A DNA stretch of 54,124 nt from Myxococcales bacterium (GTDB lineage Bacteria; Myxococcota_A; Polyangia; Haliangiales; Haliangiaceae). The stretch covers positions 1 through 54,124 of the forward strand of contig CANKMW010000064.1 of the NCBI GenBank assembly GCA_947483555.1. The letters are read 5' to 3'. The translations under genes were made by a program, and so were the position numbers. The notes under the pieces were generated by a model. That model was not told where the DNA came from. It made no database searches and saw only the letters and a program-made list of their open reading frames with translations. Positions 8,058 to 16,090 of this stretch are shown here, one piece after another. How positions within the stretch are numbered: the first letter of the stretch is position 1; the number at the start of each line of letters is the position of its first letter.

Positions 8058-8729
8058 ATGAGGAGCCCGTTCGGCATCGGCTTGCCCGTCATCATTGTAC
8101 TTGGGGCTCTGGGCGCGCTGGCCGAGGAGGTTGCGGCGCGGCCGCCGCCGCCGCCGGACGAGTACGAGATCGCGAGCAGCGACGACGATGATCGGCCTGC
8201 AATCGAATGGTCGACGTGGGTGCGGGTGGCGTATGGCGGGGCGCCGGCGCCGTACGAGGCGAGGTCGCGGCTGGTGAGTCCGACCGAGGTGCCGGAGAGT
8301 CGGGACCAGGGGTGGGAGGCGGCGGCGGGGGCGGATCTGACGCTCGGGATCGGGCGCGGCGGGAATCTGCGGGTCGGGCCGTGGGTGGAGGCGCGGACGA
8401 GCAGCGATGCGATGGTGGGCGGCGAGTTGATGCTGGCGGCGTCGCCGGCGAAGCTCGACATGTTCTGGTACCAGGGCGAGGGCGTGTTGATCGTGCGCGC
8501 GGGCGGGAATCGCGCGCTGCGGACCGGCTCGGTGGCGTACGGGTATCGGGCGCCGTGGGATCTGTTCGGGCCGCAGCGCGGGAAGTCGCGGTACATGATC
8601 GGTGTGCGGTTGGTCGCATCGGCGACCCAGTCCAGCGAGGATTCGCGGTTGTGGTCGGCGACGCTGGGGGTGGAGACCGAGCCGGTGGGCGCGCTGCGAT
8701 ACTTGCTCGGGATCCGGTCCTGGTACTGA
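8058..8729 (+). CDS. exported protein of unknown function, possibly outer-membrane
   Basis: A 223-residue protein from ATG 8058. The frame is open upstream, but that part lies over the tRNA promoter and is not protein-like. The N-terminus is a signal peptide (GIGLPVIIVLGALGALAEEVAAR), then a Pro-run and an acidic stretch (SSDDDDR), then about 170 residues of alternating beta-strand pattern with many Gly and aromatic residues, ending IRSWY. This is compatible with a small outer-membrane barrel or a beta-sandwich. No family is recognised. The gene stands alone between the tRNA and the CotH-like gene. Confidence 0.65.
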   Translation: MRSPFGIGLPVIIVLGALGALAEEVAARPPPPPDEYEIASSDDDDRPAIEWSTWVRVAYGGAPAPYEARSRLVSPTEVPESRDQGWEAAAGADLTLGIGRGGNLRVGPWVEARTSSDAMVGGELMLAASPAKLDMFWYQGEGVLIVRAGGNRALRTGSVAYGYRAPWDLFGPQRGKSRYMIGVRLVASATQSSEDSRLWSATLGVETEPVGALRYLLGIRSWY

Positions 8730-8761
8730 GCACGGCGGGGCACGGCGGGGCGCCGCGGGTG

Positions 8762-8767
8762 TACGCT
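8762..8767 (+). promoter_or_regulatory. candidate -10 hexamer TACGCT
   Basis: Exactly 6 nt (GGAGAG) separate it from the ATG at 8774. The GGAG is too close to act as a normal ribosome-binding site, so the transcript may start at or next to the A of the start codon. Confidence 0.5.
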
Positions 8768-8773
8768 GGAGAG

Positions 8774-10102
8774 ATGCGTACGCTCGCGGGGATGTTGACG
8801 CTGATGGCTGGCGTGGTTGCAGCCGCGACCGTGGGTGCATGCGGTGGCGACGATGGTGCCGGCGATGGCGACGCGGGGACAGATGCCGCCGTCGGACCGA
8901 CCGCCGCGGAGGTGTTCGAGACCACCGTCGTGCGACGGTACGAGCTGACGGTGTCGGCGGCGGACTGGGCGGCGATCAACGTGAATCCGCGCACCGAGAT
9001 GTACGTGCCGGCGGAGCTGCGCTACGGCGACACGGTGGTGGCGCAGATCGGGCTGCGCTACAAGGGCAGCGTCGGCTCGCTGGCGCTGTGCTTCGACATG
9101 GCTGGCAATCGGACCTGCCCGAAGCTGTCGATGAAGCTCAAGTTCGACGAGTACGTCGCCGGGCAGCGGTTCGCCGGGCTCAAGCGGCTCAACTTCCACG
9201 CCATGATGCGCGACCCGTCGCTCATGAAGGACCGGCTCGGCTATGCGCTGTTCCGCGCCGCCGGGGTGCCGGCACCGCGGGCGGCGCACGCGCGGCTGAG
9301 CGTCAACGGCATGGACCTGGGGTTGTTCGCGCTGGTCGAGGAGATCGACGGCGAGTTCGTCGAAGATCACTTCCGCAGCGTCGACGGCACCGGCGAGGGC
9401 AACCTCTACAAGGAGGTCTGGCCGGTGCACACGACCGCGCAGCCGTACCTGACCGCGCTCGAGACCAACGAGACGCAGAACCCGAGCGTGGACCGCATGA
9501 TCCGGTTCGCGGCCGCGATCAGCGCCGCTGACGCGACCACGTTCCGCGCCGTCGCGAACACATGGATGGACGTGCCGACGCTGGTCAGCTACCTCGCGGT
9601 CGACCGGCTCATCGACCACTGGGACGGCATCGTCGCCTGGTACTGCCCTCCGGGCGGGGCGTCGTGCTTCAACCACAACTACTTCTGGTACGAGGAGAGC
9701 GGCCGCGACCGGGTGTGGCTGTTGCCGTGGGATCTCGACAACGCGATGATGGCGCCGAGTCCGATCCGCACCAACTACGCCATGCCGGACTGGAACGCGT
9801 CGCCGACCGACTGCGCGGTGCGCCCGGTCTTCCTCGGCTACTACGGGCGACCGCCGGCGTGCGACAAGCTCATCGGTCTGATGGCGCAGGTGCTGTGGCC
9901 CGACTACCAGGCCCGCACCACCGAGCTGCTGGCCGGGCCAGCGGCGCCAGGCGTGATGGAGGCGGACATCGCCGCGATGGAGGCGCTGCTGGGGCCCGAG
10001 GTCGCGACCGACCGCCTCGGTCCGTCGATGGCAGCGTGGCAGCAGGCGGTCGCGGATCTGCGCGCCGATCTGCCGCTGCTGCGCGCGCGGGTCACGCCGT
10101 AG
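8774..10102 (+). CDS. CotH-family lipoprotein
   Basis: A 442-residue protein with a lipoprotein signal peptide (lipobox VGAC-GGD near residue 23) and an Asp/Gly/Ala-rich linker. The CotH fold follows: LRYKGS near 95, KLSMKLKF, RLNFHAMMRDPSLMKDRLGYALF, GLFALVEEID, GNLYK, a central DHWDG segment, and NYFWYEESGRDRVWLLPWDLDNAM near 300. The CotH family is an atypical protein kinase fold, first known from Bacillus spore coats and also found in secreted proteins of many bacteria. Here it would act outside the cytoplasmic membrane. Substrate unknown. The ATG at 8774 is chosen because it gives the signal peptide, although the frame is open further upstream. Confidence 0.85.
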   Translation: MRTLAGMLTLMAGVVAAATVGACGGDDGAGDGDAGTDAAVGPTAAEVFETTVVRRYELTVSAADWAAINVNPRTEMYVPAELRYGDTVVAQIGLRYKGSVGSLALCFDMAGNRTCPKLSMKLKFDEYVAGQRFAGLKRLNFHAMMRDPSLMKDRLGYALFRAAGVPAPRAAHARLSVNGMDLGLFALVEEIDGEFVEDHFRSVDGTGEGNLYKEVWPVHTTAQPYLTALETNETQNPSVDRMIRFAAAISAADATTFRAVANTWMDVPTLVSYLAVDRLIDHWDGIVAWYCPPGGASCFNHNYFWYEESGRDRVWLLPWDLDNAMMAPSPIRTNYAMPDWNASPTDCAVRPVFLGYYGRPPACDKLIGLMAQVLWPDYQARTTELLAGPAAPGVMEADIAAMEALLGPEVATDRLGPSMAAWQQAVADLRADLPLLRARVTP

Positions 10103-10217
10103 AATCGCGCGGTGACGCCGCGCCAGCGCGCCGAGCAAGTCGAGGGCCCAACAATGGCTCCGGGGCCCGGCTCCGGGCCGACGCGCGCGCGTCGGCCGGT
10201 GGGGCATCGCGTTCGAC

Positions 10218-10853
10218 GTGGTGCTGTTCGCGGTCGCCGTCACCGTGAGCGCCGACGAGATCCAGGCCTGGCTGATGGCGCACCCGCGCCAGCTCTACTA
10301 CGGCGTGTCGGCGCTGCACGTGGTGACGGTGCCGGCGGTGATGATGGCGGTCGTCGCCGGCTACGGGCGCACGGACCAGGAGCTGCTCAAGTCGGGGCCG
10401 GGGCTGCTGGGCTGGATGGTGGCGCTGTTCCTGTGCAGCAGCTTCATCGTGCCGGGCGTGCTCGGCCTGGCGCTCGACAGCGAGCTGTGGGTGATGATGT
10501 CGACGATCTTCGGGCCGTTCGTGCTGCTGCCGGTGATCGCGATCGCCGCGATCGTCGCCGAGAAGCACGGCTGGGTCGCGCCGGCCCGGGTTAGCGAGAC
10601 CAAGGCGTGGTGGAAGGTGCAGGCGCTGGCGCTGTTGGCGTGGGCGTACCTGCTGTGGCTGGAGACCATGATGCTGGTCGCGGCGAGCAAGGGCGGGCCG
10701 CTCGCCGAGGTCGGGTTGCCGCTCGGCGTGCTGCTCGACTACGTGCCGGTGCGCGTGATGCTGTGCTACGTGCGCCAGACGTCGAAGTGGGAGGTGGCGA
10801 CGATCGCGGCGACCACGCTCCACCTGGTGATCCGGCTGGCGGCGACGGGTTGA
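10218..10853 (+). CDS. polytopic membrane protein of unknown function
   Basis: About 211 residues with five likely membrane spans. No ATG exists in frame upstream, so GTG 10218 or the adjacent GTG 10221 must be used, although the frame is open back to 10116. It ends 23 nt before the molybdopterin oxidoreductase gene on the same strand, suggesting co-expression. The spans could in principle serve as a membrane anchor, but no haem-ligand pattern typical of NrfD or FdnI subunits is obvious. No family is recognised. Confidence 0.65.
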   Translation: MVLFAVAVTVSADEIQAWLMAHPRQLYYGVSALHVVTVPAVMMAVVAGYGRTDQELLKSGPGLLGWMVALFLCSSFIVPGVLGLALDSELWVMMSTIFGPFVLLPVIAIAAIVAEKHGWVAPARVSETKAWWKVQALALLAWAYLLWLETMMLVAASKGGPLAEVGLPLGVLLDYVPVRVMLCYVRQTSKWEVATIAATTLHLVIRLAATG

Positions 10854-10864
10854 GCGCGGTGAGG

Positions 10865-10870
10865 TACCCT
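10865..10870 (+). promoter_or_regulatory. candidate -10 hexamer TACCCT
   Basis: Six nt (CGGCGC) before the GTG start of the molybdopterin oxidoreductase gene; no ribosome-binding site is present. Confidence 0.5.
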
Positions 10871-10876
10871 CGGCGC

Positions 10877-13141
10877 GTGACCACCACGACGCGGACCTAC
10901 CGGACCTGCCCCCTGTGCGAGGCGACGTGTGGGATCGCGATCGACCTCGGCGGCGACGACGGACGCCAGGTGCTCGGCGTGCGGGGCGACGACGCCGATC
11001 CGTTCTCGCGCGGCTACCTGTGCCCGAAGGCCTACGGGCTCAAGGCGCTGCACGAGGATCCGGACCGGCTACGGGCACCGCTGGTGCGCGGCGCCGATGG
11101 CGAGCTGCACCCGGCGAGCTGGGACGACGCGTTCGGGGTCGCGATCGAGCGGCTGCGCGAGATCAAGGCCGAGCACGGCGCCGATGCGATCGCGGTGTAC
11201 CTGGGCAATCCGTCGGCGCACAGCCTCGACGCCATGGTCTATGGCCAGGTGTTCCTGCGCGCGCTGGGGTCGAAGCAGCGCTACAGCGCCAGCTCCGCGG
11301 ATCAGCTGCCGAAGATGGTGAGCGCGGCGCTCATGTTCGGTGGCGGGTTGACCATCCCGGTGCCGGATCTGGATCGCACGCAGCACCTGCTGATGCTGGG
11401 CGCCAACCCGCTGGCGTCGAACGGCAGCCTGATGACGGCGCCCGACGTGCGCGGCCGGCTCGATGCGATCCGGGCCCGGGGTGGGAAGATCATCGTCGTC
11501 GATCCGCGGCGTACCGAGACCGCGGCGCGCGCCGACGAGCACGTCGCGATCCGGCCCGGTGGTGACGCCGCGTTCTTGCTGGCGATCGCGCACGTGCTGT
11601 TCGAGGACGGCCTGGTACGGCTGGGGGCGTGCGAAGGGCGCGTGCGCGGGCTGGACGAGGTGCGGGCGGTGGCGGCGCGGTTCGCGCCCGAGCGGGTGGC
11701 GGCGCGCACCGGTGTGGCGGCGGCGACGATCCGGCGGCTGGCTCGGGAGCACGCCGCGGCGCCGTCGGCGGCGTGTTACGGGCGGATCGGGACGACGTGC
11801 CAGGAGTTCGGCACGCTGGCGAGCTGGGCCGTGGATGTGGTCAACGTGTTGACCGGGAATCTGGATCGCGCGGGGGGTGCGATGTTCACGACCCCGGCGG
11901 TGATGACGGGCCGGCATCGAAAGCGCAGCGATGCGCGCTTCGGGCGCTACCGCAGTCGCGTGAAGGGGCTGCCCGAGATGTTCGGTGAGCTGCCAGTGGC
12001 GACGCTGGCCGACGAGATCGGCGGCCAGGACAGCGGACGGGTGCGGGCGCTGGTGACGATCGCCGGCAATCCGCTGCTGTCGGCGCCGGGGGCCGAGCGG
12101 CTGGCGGGCGCGGTGACGGCGCTGGAGTTTCGGGTCGCCGTGGATCCGTACGTCAACGCGACCACCCGGCTCGCCGACGTGATCTTGCCGCCGCCGTCGC
12201 CGCTCGAGCGCGCCCACTACGACGTGGCGCTGTACCAGCTCGCGGTGCGCAACGTGGCGCGGTTCTCGGCGCCGACGTTCGCGCCGGCGCCCGGGCAGCC
12301 GGCGGAGTGGGAGATCTTGCTGACGCTGTCGAAGGGGATGATGGGCATGGCGGCGGCATCGCTGGCGATGGCCGACGACCTGGTGGTGCGCGAGCTGGTG
12401 TCGCGCGAGCTCGCCGAGCTCGCCGAGTCCGGCGCGCCGGCGCCGGTGGATGCGACCGCCGCGCTGGCGGCGCTCGGTGGGCGGCGCGGACCGGGGCGGG
12501 TCGTCGATGCGCTGCTGCGGCTGGGGCCGTACGGCGACGGGTTCGGTGCCCGGCCGGGTGGGCTGACGCTCGACGTGCTCGAGTCGTCGCATCCGCACGG
12601 CGTGGACCTGGGCCCGCTCGAGCCGCGGCTGCCCGGCGTGCTGCGGACCGGCGATGGCCTCGTCGATCTGGCGCCGGCGCTGGTGCTCGACGATGTGCCG
12701 CGGCTCGAGGCGGCGCTGGACGTCGCGCCGCCGGAGCTGGTGCTGATCGGCCGCCGCGATCTGCGCAGCAACAACTCGTGGATGCACAACCTGACGCCGC
12801 TCATCAAGGGGCCGGCGCGCTGCACGCTGCGGGTCCACCCGGATGATGCCGCGCGCCTGGGGTTGAGCGACGGCGGCGGCGCGCGGGTGGCGAGCCGCGC
12901 GGGCGAGGTGGTGGCGGCGGTCGAGATCAGCGACGAGCTGCGACCGGGGGTGGTGTCGTTGCCGCACGGGTTCGGGCACGACTTACCCGGGGTGCGGATG
13001 GGCGTGGCGCGCGCACACGCGGGCGTGAACGTGAACGTGGTGTCGGATGACGAGTTCCTCGACGCTCCGAGCGGGAACGCGGCGTTCAACGGCGTGCCGG
13101 TGACGGTGGTGCCGGCGCCGGCGCCGACCGCCGCGGCCTGA
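10877..13141 (+). CDS. molybdopterin oxidoreductase (Mo-bisMGD family) with N-terminal [4Fe-4S] site
   Basis: A 754-residue catalytic subunit of the DMSO-reductase superfamily, from GTG 10877. The [4Fe-4S] motif is Cys11-x2-Cys14-x3-Cys18-x30-Cys49. Typical cofactor-binding segments follow: GNPSAHSLD, LLMLGANPLASNGSL, KIIVVDPRRTETA, DEHVAIRPGGDAAFLLAI, and the C-terminal MGD-binding domain with NNSWMHN and LPHGFGHD. No twin-arginine signal is present, so it is probably cytoplasmic. The usual Mo ligand segment reads YSASSADQLP, with Ser or Ala rather than an obvious Cys or selenocysteine. No iron-sulfur or quinone-linked subunit gene follows. Substrate unknown; assimilatory-type or formate-dehydrogenase-like activity is possible. 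Confidence 0.9.
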   Translation: MTTTTRTYRTCPLCEATCGIAIDLGGDDGRQVLGVRGDDADPFSRGYLCPKAYGLKALHEDPDRLRAPLVRGADGELHPASWDDAFGVAIERLREIKAEHGADAIAVYLGNPSAHSLDAMVYGQVFLRALGSKQRYSASSADQLPKMVSAALMFGGGLTIPVPDLDRTQHLLMLGANPLASNGSLMTAPDVRGRLDAIRARGGKIIVVDPRRTETAARADEHVAIRPGGDAAFLLAIAHVLFEDGLVRLGACEGRVRGLDEVRAVAARFAPERVAARTGVAAATIRRLAREHAAAPSAACYGRIGTTCQEFGTLASWAVDVVNVLTGNLDRAGGAMFTTPAVMTGRHRKRSDARFGRYRSRVKGLPEMFGELPVATLADEIGGQDSGRVRALVTIAGNPLLSAPGAERLAGAVTALEFRVAVDPYVNATTRLADVILPPPSPLERAHYDVALYQLAVRNVARFSAPTFAPAPGQPAEWEILLTLSKGMMGMAAASLAMADDLVVRELVSRELAELAESGAPAPVDATAALAALGGRRGPGRVVDALLRLGPYGDGFGARPGGLTLDVLESSHPHGVDLGPLEPRLPGVLRTGDGLVDLAPALVLDDVPRLEAALDVAPPELVLIGRRDLRSNNSWMHNLTPLIKGPARCTLRVHPDDAARLGLSDGGGARVASRAGEVVAAVEISDELRPGVVSLPHGFGHDLPGVRMGVARAHAGVNVNVVSDDEFLDAPSGNAAFNGVPVTVVPAPAPTAAA

Positions 13142-13211
13142 GCTGCGCGACCGGGTCGGCGGCCGGGCCGGCGCTGGCACTGCGGCGGCACTGCGGCCTT
13201 CCGTCCCGGGT

Positions 13212-13232
13212 CACGTTGCGATCGGCAACGTG
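13212..13232. promoter_or_regulatory. perfect inverted repeat CACGTTGC-GATCG-GCAACGTG
   Basis: An 8-bp perfect stem with a 5-nt loop lies between the oxidoreductase stop and the next lipoprotein gene. No T-run follows. A second smaller hairpin (CACGCC/GGCGTG) lies at 13288-13303. Either could be a Rho-independent-like end for the oxidoreductase mRNA or an operator for the downstream gene. Confidence 0.4.
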
Positions 13233-13329
13233 CGCGGGCGGACGCGTTGCGCCGCGGCCGGCCGAGCGTCGAGATCACGACAGGTTGCACGCCTCGCGGC
13301 GTGGAACGGTTGATGCTTGTTCAGCTCGA

Positions 13330-14193
13330 ATGCGCGCGGTCAGTCTCGTCGCTGTCGCTCTGGCCTGCGGTTGCTCGAGTGCCCGGGTGTCGCCGGGTGA
13401 CCCGGATGGAGCCGCAGCTCCGGATGCCGCCGGCGGCGACGGCCCGGCAGCCACGGATGCGGCCACGGCCACCGATGCGGCCACCGATGCGGCCACCGAT
13501 GCGGCCACCGACGCGGCCACGGCCACCGATGCGGCCGGCGGCGACGCACCGCCGTGCACCATCTCCACCGGGCACACACCGCCGCTCGACGGCGTCGCCG
13601 ACCTCGCGGATTTCCTGGCCGCGCAGCGACTGACGCCGGGCGCGACCCTGGGCGCCTCCGACGAGGTCGCGATCACGTGGGACCCGACCTACCTGTACGT
13701 CGCCGTGACCAGCGAGGCGTTTCTCGATGGTGCCCGGCCGGTCCACGTCTATGTCGAGACCGCCACCACGCTCGGTGCCGCGGCCGCGACCACCGGCAAG
13801 GAGTACGGCGGTCACGTGGCGCAGCTGGCGTTCAGCCCCGGCCACGTGATCGCGGTCCGCCGCACCAACGACTTCGGGACTGGACCGTACGACGGCGTGT
13901 ACGTCGCGGCCGGCGCGCAGCCGTGGGCGACCCGGAGCCTGGCGCTCGAGCCCGGCACCGGCGTGTACGTCTCGTCCGACAACCGGACACTCTCCGTGCG
14001 CACGCCGTGGACCGCGCTTGGCGGCTGCCCACTGGCGATGAGGGTGAGCACGCACGTCGTCAACGGCGTCGCCGGCAACGAGTGGAAGGACCTGACGCCG
14101 GCGACCCACACGCCGTGGCTTGCCGGTGGCGGTGCGTACTACGAGCTGTCGCTGGCGGCCGACCCGGCGATCAGCGGCTGGACGCTGCGCTGA
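13330..14193 (+). CDS. lipoprotein with ATDA-repeat linker and CBM9-like beta-sandwich
   Basis: A 287-residue protein from ATG 13330. The frame extends upstream, but only this start gives a signal peptide, with lipobox LACGC. A linker of tandem DAATDAATDA-type repeats (about residues 40-72) is encoded by near-identical 12-bp units. The folded part (about 75-287) begins PPLDGVADLADF and contains ITWDPTYLYVAV, reminiscent of carbohydrate-binding family 9/DOMON-like sandwiches. That match is by eye only. Probably a surface lipoprotein that binds a ligand. It converges with the amidase gene, with 16 nt between stops. Confidence 0.7.
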   Translation: MRAVSLVAVALACGCSSARVSPGDPDGAAAPDAAGGDGPAATDAATATDAATDAATDAATDAATATDAAGGDAPPCTISTGHTPPLDGVADLADFLAAQRLTPGATLGASDEVAITWDPTYLYVAVTSEAFLDGARPVHVYVETATTLGAAAATTGKEYGGHVAQLAFSPGHVIAVRRTNDFGTGPYDGVYVAAGAQPWATRSLALEPGTGVYVSSDNRTLSVRTPWTALGGCPLAMRVSTHVVNGVAGNEWKDLTPATHTPWLAGGGAYYELSLAADPAISGWTLR

Positions 14194-14209
14194 GATCCGG
14201 GCCGACTCC

Positions 14210-15829
14210 TCACCGCACGCGTACCGCGTCGGCGACGACGACCTTGCCGGCCGGCGCCCAGCGCGACAGCACGACCTTGTTCCAGCCGGCGGTGAAGCGC
14301 CAGGTGCCGAGCGCGATCCAGCCGCCGCCGCTGGCGGTCTGGTTCTTCGTGGTGCGACCGACCTCGGCGGCGCCGCCGTTGTAGGCGACGTAGGTCGCCG
14401 CCGTGCTGCGGTTGGGGCCCGCCGTCCACCAGGCGTCAATGGTGCGGGTCTGCGCGCTCGCCAGGTAGAACCAGAACGTCGCCGGCGCCGAGACCTCGTC
14501 GGTGGCGGCGAACAGGTAGCCGCTGCCGTAGAAGCCGGGCGTGGCGCTGGCCGAGGTCCAGGCACCGGCCAGCTCGATGCGCGCCTGCGCCGCGTTGTTG
14601 TTGGCGTTGTTGGAGTCGATCACGATCGACGCCGGCGACTGGCCGGTTCCCGGGGGCGGGGTGGTGCCGCCGCTGCCGCAGTGCGCGCGCACCCGATCGA
14701 GGTAGCGCGTCCACGGCCAGTGACGACCAGGATCGGTGCGGTTCGATGGCTGCAGCTGGCCGTGGCCGACGATGTGGAAGCGGTCGCGCGGGATGCCGTG
14801 GCTGCGCGTGATGTCGCACGTGAGCTTGGTCGATGCCTCGATGAGGCCGCTGGCCCACGACGTCTGCGAGGCGAAGCCGGCGTGCTCGATCCCGACCGAG
14901 AAGGTGTTGACCGAGACACCGTTCTTGCCGCAGTCGGTGTTGCCGTTGCGCGAGCAGGCGTAGCTGGCCGCGACGTGCCACGCCCGGTTGGACTCGCGCA
15001 CCAGCTGCGTGACCTCGGAGCCGGTGTTGCTGACGACGTAGTGCGCGCTGGCGCTGGCCGCCGAGTTGCGCAGCCAGCCCCAGCAACCGGCGTAGTTGCC
15101 TTCGCAGGTGTGGAGGACGACGTGGCTGACGCGGGCGCCGCCTCGCGAGTTGTAGTTGGGCGACGGCCGCCACACCGACGACGGGTAGTCGGCGCTGCCG
15201 GCCTTGGCCACCGAGACCGTCGCCAGCGGTGCCAGCTCGGGGTGGGCCGCGATCGAGGCGATCAGCTGACCGGATTCGGCGCGCTCCTCGGCGCCGGTGG
15301 CCAGCGTACCGAAGACGTCGCCGTGGACGTACTGCGCGACCGCGTCGGGATCGTCGATGCCGCTCCACGCCGCGACCACCGGCATCCACAGCGCGAGATC
15401 GGCGGCGGCGTCGGTGTCGTCCCGGATGAGGCCCTGCTCGGCGGCCTCGTCGGCGAGCAGCAGCGCCGCGGCGCGGATGTTGGCCTCGGGGTCGAGTGCG
15501 ACCTCGTCGAGGGAGACGCCGGCGCGGGTGGCGCCGCGGGCGGCGGCGTCGGAACGCAGCGCCATGACGCCGACGGTGGTCGGCGCGCCATCGTGCTCGA
15601 CCTCGCCGGCGATCATCTGCCACCGAGTCTCGACGTAGCCGATCGCCTTGAGCAGATCGGCGGGCACGCCGGATTCGGTCGCGGCGGCGGCGTAGAGGGT
15701 ATCGAGGTCAGTGACCACGGAAGGGTCGACGTCGTCGACCAGCTGGTCGGAGGCGTCGTCCGGAGACGAAGAACACGAAGGGATGAAGGCGAGCGCGCAT
15801 AGCGCGGCGCTCACGAAGCGGATGCTCAT
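14210..15829 (-). CDS. N-acetylmuramoyl-L-alanine amidase lipoprotein with golvesin-like C-terminal domain
   Basis: A 539-residue protein with lipobox FIPSC-SSS near residue 19. Residues about 40-170 look like a lysozyme/transglycosylase-like helical domain (ADLLKAIGYVETRW). Residues about 225-390 are an Amidase_2/PGRP-type zinc amidase: VSHVVLHTCEG, HYVVSNTG, SVGIEHAGF, FHIVGHGQL and TDPGRHWPW, supplying His ligands and the DPG..W signature. Residues about 405-539 (SIVIDSNNANNN.., FYLASAQTRTIDAWW) match the golvesin C-terminal-like beta domain common in myxobacterial secreted proteins. It would cleave peptidoglycan stem peptides, either in self cell-wall turnover or in predation. A real Shine-Dalgarno sequence (GGAG) precedes ATG 15829, unlike most neighbours. 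Confidence 0.9.
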   Translation of the reverse strand: MSIRFVSAALCALAFIPSCSSSPDDASDQLVDDVDPSVVTDLDTLYAAAATESGVPADLLKAIGYVETRWQMIAGEVEHDGAPTTVGVMALRSDAAARGATRAGVSLDEVALDPEANIRAAALLLADEAAEQGLIRDDTDAAADLALWMPVVAAWSGIDDPDAVAQYVHGDVFGTLATGAEERAESGQLIASIAAHPELAPLATVSVAKAGSADYPSSVWRPSPNYNSRGGARVSHVVLHTCEGNYAGCWGWLRNSAASASAHYVVSNTGSEVTQLVRESNRAWHVAASYACSRNGNTDCGKNGVSVNTFSVGIEHAGFASQTSWASGLIEASTKLTCDITRSHGIPRDRFHIVGHGQLQPSNRTDPGRHWPWTRYLDRVRAHCGSGGTTPPPGTGQSPASIVIDSNNANNNAAQARIELAGAWTSASATPGFYGSGYLFAATDEVSAPATFWFYLASAQTRTIDAWWTAGPNRSTAATYVAYNGGAAEVGRTTKNQTASGGGWIALGTWRFTAGWNKVVLSRWAPAGKVVVADAVRVR

Positions 15830-16012
15830 GTGTTGCTCCTCGCGCTCGACTCTTGGGCAAGCTGCACAGCAGCCAGCAAACGAGCGCAGTGGCCACCTCA
15901 GCAGTCACCGTGCCAGGTTCGCGACCTGCCGCGGACCGCGGCGCTTGTGCTGCGATGCTGGTCGGTTGGAGCGAGTGAGCCGCGCTCGCGGTGCGGTCAC
16001 CTACACGCGACG

Positions 16013-16030
16013 TGCAGACGATCGTCTGCA
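16013..16030. promoter_or_regulatory. 18-bp perfect palindrome, candidate operator
   Basis: TGCAGACGATCGTCTGCA is a perfect 18-bp palindrome 60 bp before the nitronate monooxygenase start, in the gap shared with the divergent amidase gene. Its length and symmetry fit a dimeric repressor site. No regulator gene is adjacent. Confidence 0.6.
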
Positions 16031-16052
16031 GACAGCACGGGTAAGCAGGCTC

Positions 16053-16076
16053 CAGTGCGCACTCGGCCGCGCACTG
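16053..16076. promoter_or_regulatory. inverted repeat CAGTGCGC/GCGCACTG before nitronate monooxygenase gene
   Basis: Eight-bp perfect arms are separated by ACTCGGCC and end 14 nt before the ATG at 16091. It may be a second operator or, if transcribed, a hairpin near the start codon. Confidence 0.45.
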
Positions 16077-16090
16077 CCACAGTACACACG

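Noticed and set aside
7985..10243. 752-codon minus-strand frame opposite the CotH-like gene
   Set aside because: Antisense to clear coding sequence with conserved CotH motifs; its product is His/Arg/Pro-rich with no domain.
11069..12979. 636-codon minus-strand frame opposite the molybdopterin oxidoreductase
   Set aside because: Antisense shadow of a gene with strong family motifs; Arg/His/Gln-rich without structure.
13459..13536. CRISPR-like array in the ATDA region
   Set aside because: Units are 12 bp, contiguous and coding, without spacers; they are a protein linker repeat.
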